A stretch of DNA of 64,000 nucleotides from Mameliella sp. MMSF_3455 (GTDB lineage Bacteria; Pseudomonadota; Alphaproteobacteria; Rhodobacterales; Rhodobacteraceae): NCBI RefSeq assembly GCF_030733205.1, contig NZ_JASHJL010000016.1, forward strand, positions 55,550 through 119,549, given 5' to 3'. The position numbers were made by a program, and so were the translations under genes. Below the pieces are notes generated by a model. It was not told where the DNA came from. It was given only the letters and a program-made list of their open reading frames with translations, and did not search any database. Positions 23,509-31,659 of the stretch are shown here, in pieces (position 1 is the first letter of the stretch; each line of letters opens with the position of its first letter).

Positions 23509-23721
23509 ATGTTCGCTGACTTCATCAAAAACTCCGGAGATAGCCAGGCCGCCTGGGCGCGCCGGCTCGAAATCTCCCCGGGTTACCTGTGTGACCTGCT
23601 GGGCGGCAAGAAAGTGCCCGGACTGGTTCTGGCCGTTCGTATTCATCGGCTCACAGGCGGGGCCGTTCCGGCCGAGTCTTGGGTCCCTGAGCCGGACAAT
23701 GAGCAGGAGACTGCCGCATGA
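23509..23721 (+). CDS. Cro-like HTH regulator
   Basis: 70 aa. The protein is essentially one helix-turn-helix: IKNSGDSQAAWARRLEISPG, then YLCDLLGGKKVPGL, closely resembling the repressor HTH (ISPGYLCDLLGGKK versus ISAGYLSELISGKK). It probably competes for the same operators. ATG 23509 is the likely start. An alternative TTG at 23470 overlaps a promoter-like TTGACG. The stop overlaps the next start by four bases. Confidence 0.78.
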   Translation: MFADFIKNSGDSQAAWARRLEISPGYLCDLLGGKKVPGLVLAVRIHRLTGGAVPAESWVPEPDNEQETAA

Positions 23722-23951
23722 CCGACTCCTTCGCTGCTTTCCTCTTCCTTGCCGTTCTGGTCGGCGCGCTCGCCGGGTTCGGCGCGGGCTGTCTTGCGGC
23801 TTGGGCGATCCGGCACCGGACCGAGGTGGCGCGGCGCGAGGCGCGGCTGAATTGGGAGGATGCGCTTGCGGTTGCAGAGGCGCGGTCTCGGGACACGGCG
23901 CGGGGTGTCGAAAAAACGTGCGTCAGGCGTAATGGGGTCCGGAATGTTTGA
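23718..23951 (+). CDS. small membrane-anchored phage protein
   Basis: 77 aa. A single N-terminal membrane segment, FAAFLFLAVLVGALAGFGAG, is followed by CLAAWAIRHRTEVARREARLNWEDALAV, a charged helix likely to be a short coiled coil in the cytoplasm. Start ATG overlaps the Cro-like stop (ATGA). It is the second gene of the rightward early unit. The C-terminus (VEKTCVRRNGV) approaches the convergent gene at 23953. Function unknown. Confidence 0.55.
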   Translation: MTDSFAAFLFLAVLVGALAGFGAGCLAAWAIRHRTEVARREARLNWEDALAVAEARSRDTARGVEKTCVRRNGVRNV

Positions 23952-23952
23952 T

Positions 23953-24207
23953 CTAGCTTGTCGCACTCTCTTCGAGGAAGTCCGCGAGATCGCAAAGGGC
24001 GTTCGTGATGTGAGTTGCGGCGGGATCGTCCGGCTGAGCCGCGTCCGCCAGTCCCCTCAGTGGGGAAGTGACCGACGTGGCAAAGCGGGTCGGGTCTTCG
24101 TAGTCCTGGGCCACCTGTGCAATCAGCTTCGAGAGGACCAGCTTCATGCCCAGCATCTCGGCGGTCAGTTTGGCGACCGTTGGATCGATGTCTTCGTCTC
24201 TTTCCAT
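23953..24207 (-). CDS. hypothetical phage protein (84 aa)
   Basis: 84 aa acidic helical protein on the minus strand between two plus-strand units. It contains PTVAKLTAEMLGMKLVLSKLIAQVAQD and ends with CDLADFLEESATS. ATG 24207 has AAGGAAAA about six bases upstream. A longer frame reaches 24303 but lacks an SD. It stands alone, convergent to the membrane gene, and may be expressed separately. No family recognised. Confidence 0.5.
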   Translation of the reverse strand: MERDEDIDPTVAKLTAEMLGMKLVLSKLIAQVAQDYEDPTRFATSVTSPLRGLADAAQPDDPAATHITNALCDLADFLEESATS

Positions 24208-24377
24208 GTGACGTTTTCCTTGTGGCGTCATGTGGTTGGGCGTGTCCGGGGGGCATCCCGGCGCGCCCGTAGTCTTCGCCCCGTGGTTTGGTTTCGTCAA
24301 CACGATGTCGGTCTGTCTGTCCCATACCCACAGGTTGCCGGAATCGTGCGGGCCTGCACAGGAAACGAGGTTTCCGG

Positions 24378-24809
24378 ATGAGTGACGCGCGGGCCATCAA
24401 TGCTGCCATGTCGGCGCTGATCGACGGCACGTTCGGCTGCCTCGACGCCGCTGCGGAGACGATCAATGCCCGTCTTGGCGGGCAGGTCGGCAAAGGCACC
24501 CTGTCCAAGTACCTCAGCGGCCAGTTGCAGTGGCCCCTGGCCTATGTCTGGGCGCTGGAGGATGCCGCGGGGCGCTATCCGGTCACGCGGATGATGGCCC
24601 GGCGGCTGAACCCGGACAGGGACCGTGCCTCGGGCCATCTGTTCGAACATGCCGGTGTCATCAGCAAGGAGTCCGGCGAGGCCGTGGCGGCCATCCTGGC
24701 CGCCCAGCAATCGGACAATGCCCGCGACACGGGACAGGCGATTGTCGAGGTCGACGAGGCGATCGAGGCGCTGACGGCGGCGCGGTCCAAGCTGGCGGGA
24801 TGCCCATGA
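24378..24809 (+). CDS. CII-like phage regulatory protein
   Basis: 143 aa. The N-terminal 80 residues resemble phage CII-type regulators of alphaproteobacterial phages: GGQVGKGTLSKYLSGQLQWPL is a helix-turn-helix with a following WALEDAAGRYPVTRMMARRL. The C-terminal part is a helical tail with EVDEAIEALTAAR, possibly for oligomerisation. The position after Cro and before the origin fits a CII role in the lysis-lysogeny choice. ATG 24378 gives a clean N-terminus, and the stop overlaps the next start. Confidence 0.65.
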   Translation: MSDARAINAAMSALIDGTFGCLDAAAETINARLGGQVGKGTLSKYLSGQLQWPLAYVWALEDAAGRYPVTRMMARRLNPDRDRASGHLFEHAGVISKESGEAVAAILAAQQSDNARDTGQAIVEVDEAIEALTAARSKLAGCP

Positions 24810-25270
24810 TCTGCCCGCCCATCACTCACGGAATACCGGCGCTTGGGCATGGCGCCGGTCAGCAGGCCGGGGGCGTGCAGACTCCTCCCAAGGATGCTTC
24901 CGGCCTGCGCCTTTCAGGATTTGCGGTCACTTCCCCGCGCGCTTCTGCCTTGTCTTGCGCGCGGCACTTGCCTCGGCGGTTCCTCATGGCCGCCGGGGCC
25001 TTTCTGTTGCTGGCCTCCGGCGTGGAAGCACAGGCGGTGCAGGGCTGCGAGGCGCGTGACCGGATCAAACGCGACCTGGCGGAAGGGTTCGGCCAGCGCC
25101 GGGTGGCGGTGATGCTGTCGCAGGGCTCGGTCGTGGAAATCTACGCGCATCCGGAACTGGGCGAATGGACGGCGCTGCGGGTCGGGCCGGATGGCATGGC
25201 CTGCGTCATCGACTTTGGCGAGGTGTTCTTTGCCGTCGATGACCGCGCGCCGCAGGGGGATCCACTGTGA
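24806..25270 (+). CDS. hypothetical exported phage protein
   Basis: 154 aa from the ATG overlapping the previous stop. An internal in-frame ATG at 24986 would give a shorter 94-aa protein starting MAAGAFLLLASGVEAQA, a good signal peptide with cleavage after VEA or AQA. The mature part (GCEARDRIKRDLAEGFGQRR, VAVMLSQGSVVEIY, GPDGMACVIDFGEVF) would be periplasmic with two cysteines. The internal start is attractive biologically, but coupling favours the long form. Function unknown. Confidence 0.5.
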   Translation: MICPPITHGIPALGHGAGQQAGGVQTPPKDASGLRLSGFAVTSPRASALSCARHLPRRFLMAAGAFLLLASGVEAQAVQGCEARDRIKRDLAEGFGQRRVAVMLSQGSVVEIYAHPELGEWTALRVGPDGMACVIDFGEVFFAVDDRAPQGDPL

Positions 25271-25295
25271 TGCCGCGATTGAACAGGAGGGACTG

Positions 25296-25997
25296 ATGGG
25301 ACAAGCCATTGTGAACAGGGACCGGCTGCGCCTGTTGCACGCACGCGGGCGCAGCGATCGCGAGATCGCCGAGGCGCTGGGGGTGGCGGTGAACACGGTC
25401 TGGCGCAACCGCCGGGCGATGAAGCTGGCCGCGAATACGCCGACGGACCGTTTGGGCACGTCGGACATCGACCTGATCCGCCAGCGGGCCGGGGAAGGGT
25501 GTACCTCTGCCGCTGTCGCGCGCGAAATCGGGGCGACGGAAAGCGCCGTCGTCTCGGCCGCGTCGCGGGCGGGGATCAAGTTCGGCGCAAAGCGGCGCGA
25601 GGAAATCCGGCGCCGGGCGGAGGCGATTGTCGCAAAGACGCGGGCGGGCTGTACGCAATCCGAAATCGCCCAGGCGCTGGGGATTTCGGTGGCGACGGTG
25701 CGCAACTGGCAGGTGCGGCTGCGCAAGCGCGGCGCCCTGCCGCCGCTGGACGCGACGCCGCGGGTGGCGGCTGTGCCGGACGCGCCGCGGGTGGCGGCGG
25801 TGCCGCCCAAGCCTGTCGTCCAGGCAGAACCCGACCCGCTGGATCACCTGCGGGCGCGGTTCGGTGTCGAGGTTGTCCAGGCAGTGGCCCGGATCGGGCG
25901 CAAGGGCAGCTATCGGCGCCTGTCCGAGGTGGCGGCGACGCATGCCTTGCCGATCCGGTCGGTCGAGGGGATCTGGCATCGGGTGCGGGCATCATGA
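25296..25997 (+). CDS. multi-HTH DNA-binding protein
   Basis: 233 aa. Three homeodomain-like helix-turn-helix units are visible: GRSDREIAEALGVAVNTVWRN (about 18-38), CTSAAVAREIGATESAVVSAA (about 69-89), and CTQSEIAQALGISVATVRNW (about 118-137). A Pro/Ala linker and a fourth basic domain (GRKGSYRRLSEVAATHAL) follow. AGGAGG lies five bases before ATG 25296. It could bind the nearby origin or act as an early transcription regulator. The array of HTHs recalls transposase or GcrA-like DNA-binding modules, but no catalytic domain is present. Confidence 0.68.
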   Translation: MGQAIVNRDRLRLLHARGRSDREIAEALGVAVNTVWRNRRAMKLAANTPTDRLGTSDIDLIRQRAGEGCTSAAVAREIGATESAVVSAASRAGIKFGAKRREEIRRRAEAIVAKTRAGCTQSEIAQALGISVATVRNWQVRLRKRGALPPLDATPRVAAVPDAPRVAAVPPKPVVQAEPDPLDHLRARFGVEVVQAVARIGRKGSYRRLSEVAATHALPIRSVEGIWHRVRAS

Positions 25998-26230
25998 GCG
26001 GGGCGAAGGTTCTGGCGCAAAGCCGCGCCGAAGATGAGCGCATCCTGAACATTCTGGACGTGATTTCGCACGAGGGGACAACTGTCGCGCGGAAGAGGTT
26101 TGGCCTGACGAACTCGAAGGTGCAGGGGATGCGGACGCGGTTCCTGAATCCGAAATACCAGCCCGAGGATAGGTGTCGCCGGAAAGCGAACCGTGATGGC
26201 GGGATGCCGCGCCTTTGGTGGGCCTCATGA
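25994..26230 (+). CDS. hypothetical phage protein with HTH-like segment (78 aa)
   Basis: 78 aa basic protein: ILDVISHEGTTVARKRFGLTNSKVQGM may form an HTH, and the C-terminus is Arg/Lys-rich (DRCRRKANRDGG). Start overlaps the previous stop by four bases and its TGA overlaps the next ATG. It may be a nucleic-acid-binding accessory of the preceding multi-HTH protein. Family unknown. Confidence 0.55.
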   Translation: MSGAKVLAQSRAEDERILNILDVISHEGTTVARKRFGLTNSKVQGMRTRFLNPKYQPEDRCRRKANRDGGMPRLWWAS

Positions 26231-26466
26231 GCGCGCCGGGTACTCTGCGGGTCGTGGTGCCGCTGGCGCATCTGCGCGTCAAGCTGGTGCTGGAGGGCGG
26301 GCAGGGGGCGTTCGGCGTCTTTTCCGCGCCCGACAGCCCCGCGCCGGACAAGGTGCTGCTGAGCGGCATGGTCGGCGGCGATGAGGGGCTGACCTCTGCC
26401 GGGCTGTTCGAGCTGGCGGCGCAGGTGGCGGTTTTCGAGAAGGCAATGGCGGAGGATGCGGAATGA
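26227..26466 (+). CDS. hypothetical phage protein (79 aa)
   Basis: 79 aa. Beta-rich start (LRVVVPLAHLRVKLVLEGG), then SAPDSPAPDKVLLSGMVGG, and a helical end LFELAAQVAVFEKAMAED. No motif I recognise. It is overlapped four bases at each end by neighbours in the rightward early operon, the main evidence that it is translated. Confidence 0.55.
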   Translation: MSAPGTLRVVVPLAHLRVKLVLEGGQGAFGVFSAPDSPAPDKVLLSGMVGGDEGLTSAGLFELAAQVAVFEKAMAEDAE

Positions 26467-26744
26467 GTGACCGGGCGCGTTTTGTCACCTGTGCCACGGC
26501 GCTGGGGTTCAACCGGGGCGGAATGTCCTGGGATTCGCACCTGCTGTCGCCGCTGGCCTCGGCCTGCGAGGCGCTGCCGGGCCTGCCTGCGGGTGACGCG
26601 CTGGGGCCGGTGCGCGAGGCCTGTGAGACCCTGCTGGCGGCGCGTCTGGCCGGGGATGCCTTTGCCTATGGTCAGGCCAAGGATGCGCTGCAGCGGCGGC
26701 TGGCGGCCTACTGGGCCTTGAAGTTGCGCGAGGTGGCGGCGTGA
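26463..26744 (+). CDS. hypothetical phage protein (93 aa)
   Basis: 93 aa, largely helical and Ala-rich, with FNRGGMSWDSHLLSPLASACEALPG in the first half and YGQAKDALQRRLAAYWALK in the second. No recognised family. Its stop overlaps the GTG start of the replication-region gene that follows, and its ATG overlaps the previous stop, so it belongs to the same early operon. Confidence 0.52.
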   Translation: MSDRARFVTCATALGFNRGGMSWDSHLLSPLASACEALPGLPAGDALGPVREACETLLAARLAGDAFAYGQAKDALQRRLAAYWALKLREVAA

Positions 26745-27373
26745 GAGAGCATCTGCGGCCGATCGAGGTGGAGGACATGCCGGAGTATCCGCAGGAGATG
26801 TGCGACCCGTCCGGCGCGACCGACTATTTCACCAAGTTCTGGCACGACCGCTGGCTGTCGTCGCGGCTGCACCTGACGGCCTCGTTGGAGGTGCAGGCGG
26901 CGGCGCTCAACCTGTTCTTCTACGCGCGCAAGCAGAACCCGATCGGGTCGCTGCCGGTGGATCACCGGATGCTGGCGCGGCTCTTGCGGATCTCTGACGG
27001 GCAGTGGCACGAGTTGATGAACCAGGAGATCACGCCGCTGCACGGCTGGCGCGAGTACAGCCACGACGGCGGGGTCGTCCTGGGGCACCCGGTGGTGATC
27101 GAGGTGGCGCAGGACGCGCTGGACCGGCGCGAGGCGCGCAAGCTGGCCAATGACGACAAGGCCGTGCAGGAGCGGCGACGGCGGCTGGTGGGCACGCTGC
27201 GCCAGTGCGGGTGCAGCGAGCCGATGACCAAGGACTGGGCGCTGGTCTGCTGGCTCGACGACTGGCTGGCGGCCAACCATCACGGCCAGCGGCGCTTTCC
27301 CCAGATCCAGCATTCGGTGGAACGGGCGTTGCGCGCGGCGGCGGCTGAGGGACGTCTGAACAAGGGGCGCTGA
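26741..27373 (+). CDS. probable phage replication protein (DUF1376/YdaU-like)
   Basis: 210 aa. The central region YFTKFWHDRWLSSRLHLTASLEV, then AALNLFFYARKQNPIGSLPVD and LARLLRISDGQWHEL, resembles the N-terminal winged-helix of phage DUF1376/YdaU replication-initiation proteins, with the usual segment ordering. The C-terminal half is basic and contains Cys-Gly-Cys (QCGCSEP). It lies directly upstream of an origin-like region with a DnaA box, supporting a role in origin binding. GTG 26741 overlaps the previous stop. Confidence 0.6.
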   Translation: MREHLRPIEVEDMPEYPQEMCDPSGATDYFTKFWHDRWLSSRLHLTASLEVQAAALNLFFYARKQNPIGSLPVDHRMLARLLRISDGQWHELMNQEITPLHGWREYSHDGGVVLGHPVVIEVAQDALDRREARKLANDDKAVQERRRRLVGTLRQCGCSEPMTKDWALVCWLDDWLAANHHGQRRFPQIQHSVERALRAAAAEGRLNKGR

Positions 27374-27569
27374 AAACAAACGGAAAATCCGGCCATCTGT
27401 GGAGAACACAGATTTCCACATGGCGCCACAAGTCCGCACGAAATGGAACTGTGCTGCATAGAGGAGAGAAGAACAGAACACAGAAGAGAAGAACAGAATG
27501 GCGTGGCGCCACGGATCGGGCGCCAGGTGCTGTGGATAAGTCGGGACAAGGGCTGAGAAAGGGGGCGAT
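27374..27569. other. probable phage replication origin region
   Basis: A 196-base non-coding gap with lower GC than its surroundings. It holds a perfect DnaA box TGTGGATAA (27531-27539), near-matches TGTGGAGAA (27398-27406) and TTTCCACA (27413-27420), a 13-bp direct repeat GAGAAGAACAGAA at 27466 and 27486 (period 20), and two copies of TGGCGCCAC (27421 and 27504). It lies between two early genes, one replication-like. The combination suits an origin with DnaA and phage-initiator sites. Confidence 0.6.
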
Positions 27570-28151
27570 ATGGACGCCGCAGAGCAGAAGGACGGCGAGG
27601 CGCGCGTGAAGCGGGTGCTGGTCGATGGATTGAAGCGGCTGGGGCTGGCCAAGCCGTCCAGCCTGACCAAGGCAGAGTTCGACGACATGGTTGAGGATCT
27701 GTGCGAGCGCCTGGCCTACATGACCGAGGCCAGCCTTGAAGCGCTGGCGGAACAGGTGGCGGCGCATCCGGGCGGCAAGGGCAAGGACCGGTTCCCGATT
27801 GCCAAGGTGATCCTGGACTGGGCCGCAGAGATCCAGCCGCCGGAGGACAGTGCCTCGCCGCTGGTGCGGGCGGTCTTTGCGCATGCGCTGGGTCAGAACG
27901 CGATTGCCGAGGGCTGGGCGCCGGAGTTGCTGGCGGCGGTCAAGCGGACGCGCCGTTGGCCGGCGGCCTATGCCTGCAAGATGCTGAAGGATGAGGCGGA
28001 GGACCCGATCCGGCATCTGCGGGACCTGGAGCGGAAGCTGGCGCGCGGGGATGATCTGCCGCCCGACCAGGTGGCCTGGCGCCAGAGGCGGCTGGCGGTG
28101 GTGGACCGGTGCCGGGCCATCGCGGCGATGGGCGCGGGGGTGTCGGCATGA
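27570..28151 (+). CDS. hypothetical phage replication-region protein
   Basis: 193 aa soluble helical protein. It begins DAAEQKDGEARVKRVLVDGLKRLG and has an acidic-basic pattern through FDDMVEDLCERLAYM, PIAKVILDWAAEIQPPE and DPIRHLRDLERKLARGDD. No Walker motif is present, so it is not a helicase itself. It could be a helicase loader or primosome adaptor by position just after the origin. GGGGGCGAT precedes ATG 27570. The stop overlaps the next start. Confidence 0.5.
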   Translation: MDAAEQKDGEARVKRVLVDGLKRLGLAKPSSLTKAEFDDMVEDLCERLAYMTEASLEALAEQVAAHPGGKGKDRFPIAKVILDWAAEIQPPEDSASPLVRAVFAHALGQNAIAEGWAPELLAAVKRTRRWPAAYACKMLKDEAEDPIRHLRDLERKLARGDDLPPDQVAWRQRRLAVVDRCRAIAAMGAGVSA

Positions 28152-28846
28152 TGGCCTATCGCGGGATCGGGGCGCGCGTCGCGGTGCGAGCGGAAGGTGT
28201 CGGGCGCTGCGGTCAGCCGGTCGGCCCGGACGGGCGCGAGCGGGTCAGCGTGCGGCTGCTGCTGGAATGGGCCTTTGCGCGCGAGAAGGCGGCACTGGAG
28301 TTTGACGAGGTCGGCGGCGGTGCCTCTGTCGGTTGCGACTCGACCCGGCGGATCATGGAAGCGATGGCCCTGTCGACGGGTGAGCCGGGGTCGTGCCTGC
28401 GGGTCGATCAGTCGGGCGGGCGCAGCCTGCCGCACCATGACGCCGAGGTCGTGGTCAGCGTGCTGCGGCGGTCGGTGCCGTGGTCGGTGGCGGTGCAGGT
28501 GGCGGAACTGGCGCGCTGCTGTGCTTGTCCGCGCTGGGACATCGGGCCTCAGCGGATGGTGCCCTGTGGCTGGCGCGGCGCGAACCAGAACCGGAGGCTG
28601 GCCAAAACCGAGGTCATCGGCGAGGTGCGATATCGGACGCGGCGCGGCGAGGTGCGCAAGGCGGTGACGGTCTGTCCCGTGACGGTGGAACCCACGGCCT
28701 CGCAGGTGGCGGCGGCGCGGCGGCGGTATCTGGACTGGCGCGGGGCGCTGATGGACGTGCAGGCCGGGTTGCGCGGGGTGACGTTCGACCTCTTCGAGTT
28801 GACCGATGCGCTGCCCGCGTTGGCGCCGTGGGACAAAGGGGGTTGA
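28148..28846 (+). CDS. hypothetical phage protein, possible late regulator
   Basis: 232 aa. A cysteine group in the middle (ARCCACPRWDIGPQRMVPCG) may bind metal, next to basic KTEVIGEVRYRTRRGEVRKAV. The last third has ASQVAAARRRYLDWRGALMD. It is the final gene before the late-gene block, where many phages place an antiterminator or late regulator, but I see no diagnostic Q-protein motif. ATG 28148 overlaps the previous stop, and a second ATG follows immediately. Confidence 0.48.
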   Translation: MMAYRGIGARVAVRAEGVGRCGQPVGPDGRERVSVRLLLEWAFAREKAALEFDEVGGGASVGCDSTRRIMEAMALSTGEPGSCLRVDQSGGRSLPHHDAEVVVSVLRRSVPWSVAVQVAELARCCACPRWDIGPQRMVPCGWRGANQNRRLAKTEVIGEVRYRTRRGEVRKAVTVCPVTVEPTASQVAAARRRYLDWRGALMDVQAGLRGVTFDLFELTDALPALAPWDKGG

Positions 28847-29021
28847 CTGAGATCCGCTCATGTTGACATAGTGCCGCTGAATAGAAGTGGGGAGAGATGC
28901 CGCCGGGCGCTTCTCGTTTCGGGATACCCCGAGCGCGCCAGCCGACAGGCGCGAGCAGAGCCGGGGCGCTGCAGCGGCTGGGCGGCGCCCCATCCCTTGG
29001 AGACGTGCAGCAGGAGATCGG
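28847..29021. promoter_or_regulatory. gap before the late genes, possible late promoter
   Basis: A 175-base non-coding stretch. TTGACA occurs at 28863-28868, with AATAGAA about 13-19 bases downstream as an imperfect -10. No terminator with a T-run is seen. It precedes the HNH and terminase genes and may contain the late promoter. Confidence 0.3.
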
Positions 29022-29366
29022 ATGGCGCGGCTGAAACCGATGGCAGGCAGGCTGACCGGCCTTGCCCCGCGCTTGTCGACGATGGATCGGACAAGGGACC
29101 AGGCCCGCGCTGCGGTGAAGCGTTCTCGCGCCTGGTACAGTTCGAAGCGGTGGCAGGACCTGCGCTGGCAGGTGCTGCTGGAAGCTGGGTTCACCTGCGC
29201 ACGGTGTGGCTTTGCCTCGTTGGAGAAACGGGCATTGGTCGCGGACCACGTCGAGCCGCACCGGGAGGATGAGGTGCGGTTCTGGGATCGGAGCAACCTG
29301 CAGTGCCTCTGCTGGACGTGCCACAGCCGGGACAAGCAGCGGGAAGAGATCGCCTCGGGGCGGTGA
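29022..29366 (+). CDS. HNH endonuclease
   Basis: 114 aa. The HNH core is intact: CARCG (Cys59, Cys62), VADHVEPH (Asp75, His76, His80), SNLQCLCWTCHSRD (Asn92, Cys97, Cys100, His101), giving the zinc-beta-beta-alpha-metal fold with two CxxC zinc pairs. HNH proteins next to terminase genes are required for DNA packaging and cos cleavage in HK97-like phages. That points to cohesive-end packaging here. ATG 29022 has AGGAG about seven bases upstream. Confidence 0.88.
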   Translation: MARLKPMAGRLTGLAPRLSTMDRTRDQARAAVKRSRAWYSSKRWQDLRWQVLLEAGFTCARCGFASLEKRALVADHVEPHREDEVRFWDRSNLQCLCWTCHSRDKQREEIASGR

Positions 29367-29486
29367 GATAAATACGGGCGCCGGGTCGAATTCCATTGAC
29401 GGCGGTGCCGGAGGGTAGGGGGGGTCGGATCGCTGATTCGGGCCGAAAGGGGAAACCCGCTCCCTACCCATGCGGAGATTTTTTTT

Positions 29487-29954
29487 GTGGAAGACGAAAA
29501 TCTGACCAGGGACCTGTTTGGGGACCTCACCACGCTGCCGTCAGGGCGTCGTGGGAGGCCTGCCCATCGTTGGTCGCAAGGCAACGCCGACAGGGTGATC
29601 ATGGGCCTGGCGATGAGCTACAGCGACCAGGAGATCGCCGAAGGACTGGGGGTCAGTCTGCCGACCCTGCGGAAGTATTATTTTTCGGAGCTGAAACGCC
29701 GAGACATGCAGCGTTCGCGGTTCGAGTTGTGGCGGGCAGAGACGCTGGCCAAGAAAGCGCGCGATGGTGACGTCGGGGCCATGAAAGAACTGACCAGGAT
29801 CGTGGATCGGCGGGACCGCCAGCTGCTGCACGAAAAGATGCAGGCGGCGGGCGACGACAGCCCGCCCGAGGGCAAGAAAGAGGCCCGGCGGCGGGCAGCG
29901 GCGGAAACCATCGACGAAAACGATCTGTTGAAACCGGGTTTCGGTCCGCACTGA
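29487..29954 (+). CDS. terminase small subunit
   Basis: 155 aa. It contains a helix-turn-helix YSDQEIAEGLGVSLPTLRKYY near residues 45-66, and a helical C-terminal region ending LLKPGFGPH. This matches small terminases of siphoviruses that recognise the packaging site and regulate TerL. The start is GTG 29487 with GGAG nine bases upstream in a T-rich leader. The next gene starts one base after its stop. Confidence 0.8.
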   Translation: MEDENLTRDLFGDLTTLPSGRRGRPAHRWSQGNADRVIMGLAMSYSDQEIAEGLGVSLPTLRKYYFSELKRRDMQRSRFELWRAETLAKKARDGDVGAMKELTRIVDRRDRQLLHEKMQAAGDDSPPEGKKEARRRAAAETIDENDLLKPGFGPH

Positions 29955-29955
29955 G

Positions 29956-31659
29956 ATGAACGCCCAGCCAAGCGAATGGTCGACGGCCTGCCCTGACTGG
30001 CAGGACCGGCTGATGGCCGGCGAGTCGATTTTTCCGGACCTGCCCCTGAATGAGCGTTCTGCCGCGAAGGCGCTGGCGCTGTTCAAGCGGTTCCGGATGC
30101 CGGACATGCCGGAGAAACCGCGCTTTGCGGAGATCTGCAGTTCCTGGCAGTTCGAGCTGGTCGAGGCCCTGTTCGGATCCTACGATCCGGCCACGCGGAG
30201 CCGCGCGATCAGCGAGTTCTTCGTGCTGGTGCCCAAGAAGAACGGCAAGACGCCAACGGCGGCGGCGATCATGCTGGTGGCGATCCTGCTGAACGACCGC
30301 CCGGATGCCGAGTTCTACCTGATCTCGGCCTCGCATCAGATCGCCAGTTATTCGTTTCGGGCGGTCAAGGGGATCATCAAGTCCGACCCCGAGATCGAGC
30401 GGCTGTTCCATATCCGCGATCACCTGAAACGGATCGAGCATATCGAGACCGGGGCGGTGCTGGCCATCGTCTCGGCCGACGGGGATGTGGTCACCGGCTC
30501 CAAGGCCAGCGGCATCCTGATCGACGAGATGCACGTCCTGGGCGCCAAGCCCCGGGCGGCGGAAATCCTGGCCGAATTGCGCGGCGGGTTTGCGGCGCGG
30601 CCCGAGGGGTTCCTGCTGACGATCACGACACAGTCGAAGGAACCGCCGGCGGGCGAGTTCAAGAAAGAACTCTCCTGGGCGCGCCGGGTGCGCGACGGCG
30701 AGGAACAGGCGCCGCTGCTGCCGGTGCTGTACGAGTTCCCGCCCAAGCTGATGAAAAACAAGGCCTGGGAAAACCCGGACATCTGGGGCGCGGTCAATCC
30801 GAACCTCGGCGTTTCGGTCTCCACCGCCTTCCTCGAGGAACAGTTCCGCAAAGCCAAGAAGGACGGGCCCGCGGCACTGGCGCTGTTTGCAAGCCTGCAC
30901 CTGAATGTCGAGATCGGCGTCGGGCTGGGCGGCGAATGGATGGCGGCGCGGTTCTGGGAAAAGGCCGGGGATCAGACCCTGACGCTGGACGAGATTATCG
31001 CGCGCAGCGACGTGGCCGTGATGGGCGTCGACGGCGGCGGGCTGGATGACCTGTTGGGCGCTGCGGTGATCGGGCGCTGTGCCGAGACGCGGCAGTGGTT
31101 GGGCTGGGTGCATGCCTGGGCGCATCCGGAGGTCCTGCGCCAACGCAAGGAAATCGCGCCGCGCCTGCAGGATTTCGCGGAGGCGGGAGACCTCACGATC
31201 CTCGAAGAAGACGACCCGACCGGCGACGTGATCGGTGTGGCCGATGTCGCAGAGCGGTTGAAGGACGCTCAGCTGCTGGCAGATGCCGGGGCCGTTGGCC
31301 TCGACCCTTGGGGTGTGTCGGCCATCGTCGATGAACTGGCGCTGCGCGAGATCGAGGACGGGCAGGTCGTCGCCGTGGGGCAGGGCGCCAGGCTGTCACC
31401 AGCGATCTGGGGCATGGAACGGAAACTGAAGGACGGGACACTGCGCCATTGCGGCCAGCCGATCATGGGCTGGTGCATGGGCAACGTGAAGATCGAACAG
31501 AGGGGATCGGCGGTGACGGTGACGAAACAGGCGGCAGGGCGGGCCAAGATTGACCCGGTGATCGCCATGCTGAACGCCTTCATGCTGATCAGCCGTAACC
31601 CGGTCGCGGGTGGATCAGACAAGGAAATCGTGATTCCGGCGGGGTACAAAGTGGCATGA
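29956..31659 (+). CDS. terminase large subunit
   Basis: 567 aa packaging ATPase and nuclease. Walker A is VPKKNGKT near residue 92, Walker B GILIDEMHV near 185. The C-terminal RNase H-like nuclease begins VMGVDGGGLDDLLG near 357 and continues with later acidic residues. HK97/Terminase_1 type by overall pattern. It drives DNA into the prohead and cuts it. It is followed by an overlapping portal gene in the usual order. Confidence 0.95.
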   Translation: MNAQPSEWSTACPDWQDRLMAGESIFPDLPLNERSAAKALALFKRFRMPDMPEKPRFAEICSSWQFELVEALFGSYDPATRSRAISEFFVLVPKKNGKTPTAAAIMLVAILLNDRPDAEFYLISASHQIASYSFRAVKGIIKSDPEIERLFHIRDHLKRIEHIETGAVLAIVSADGDVVTGSKASGILIDEMHVLGAKPRAAEILAELRGGFAARPEGFLLTITTQSKEPPAGEFKKELSWARRVRDGEEQAPLLPVLYEFPPKLMKNKAWENPDIWGAVNPNLGVSVSTAFLEEQFRKAKKDGPAALALFASLHLNVEIGVGLGGEWMAARFWEKAGDQTLTLDEIIARSDVAVMGVDGGGLDDLLGAAVIGRCAETRQWLGWVHAWAHPEVLRQRKEIAPRLQDFAEAGDLTILEEDDPTGDVIGVADVAERLKDAQLLADAGAVGLDPWGVSAIVDELALREIEDGQVVAVGQGARLSPAIWGMERKLKDGTLRHCGQPIMGWCMGNVKIEQRGSAVTVTKQAAGRAKIDPVIAMLNAFMLISRNPVAGGSDKEIVIPAGYKVA

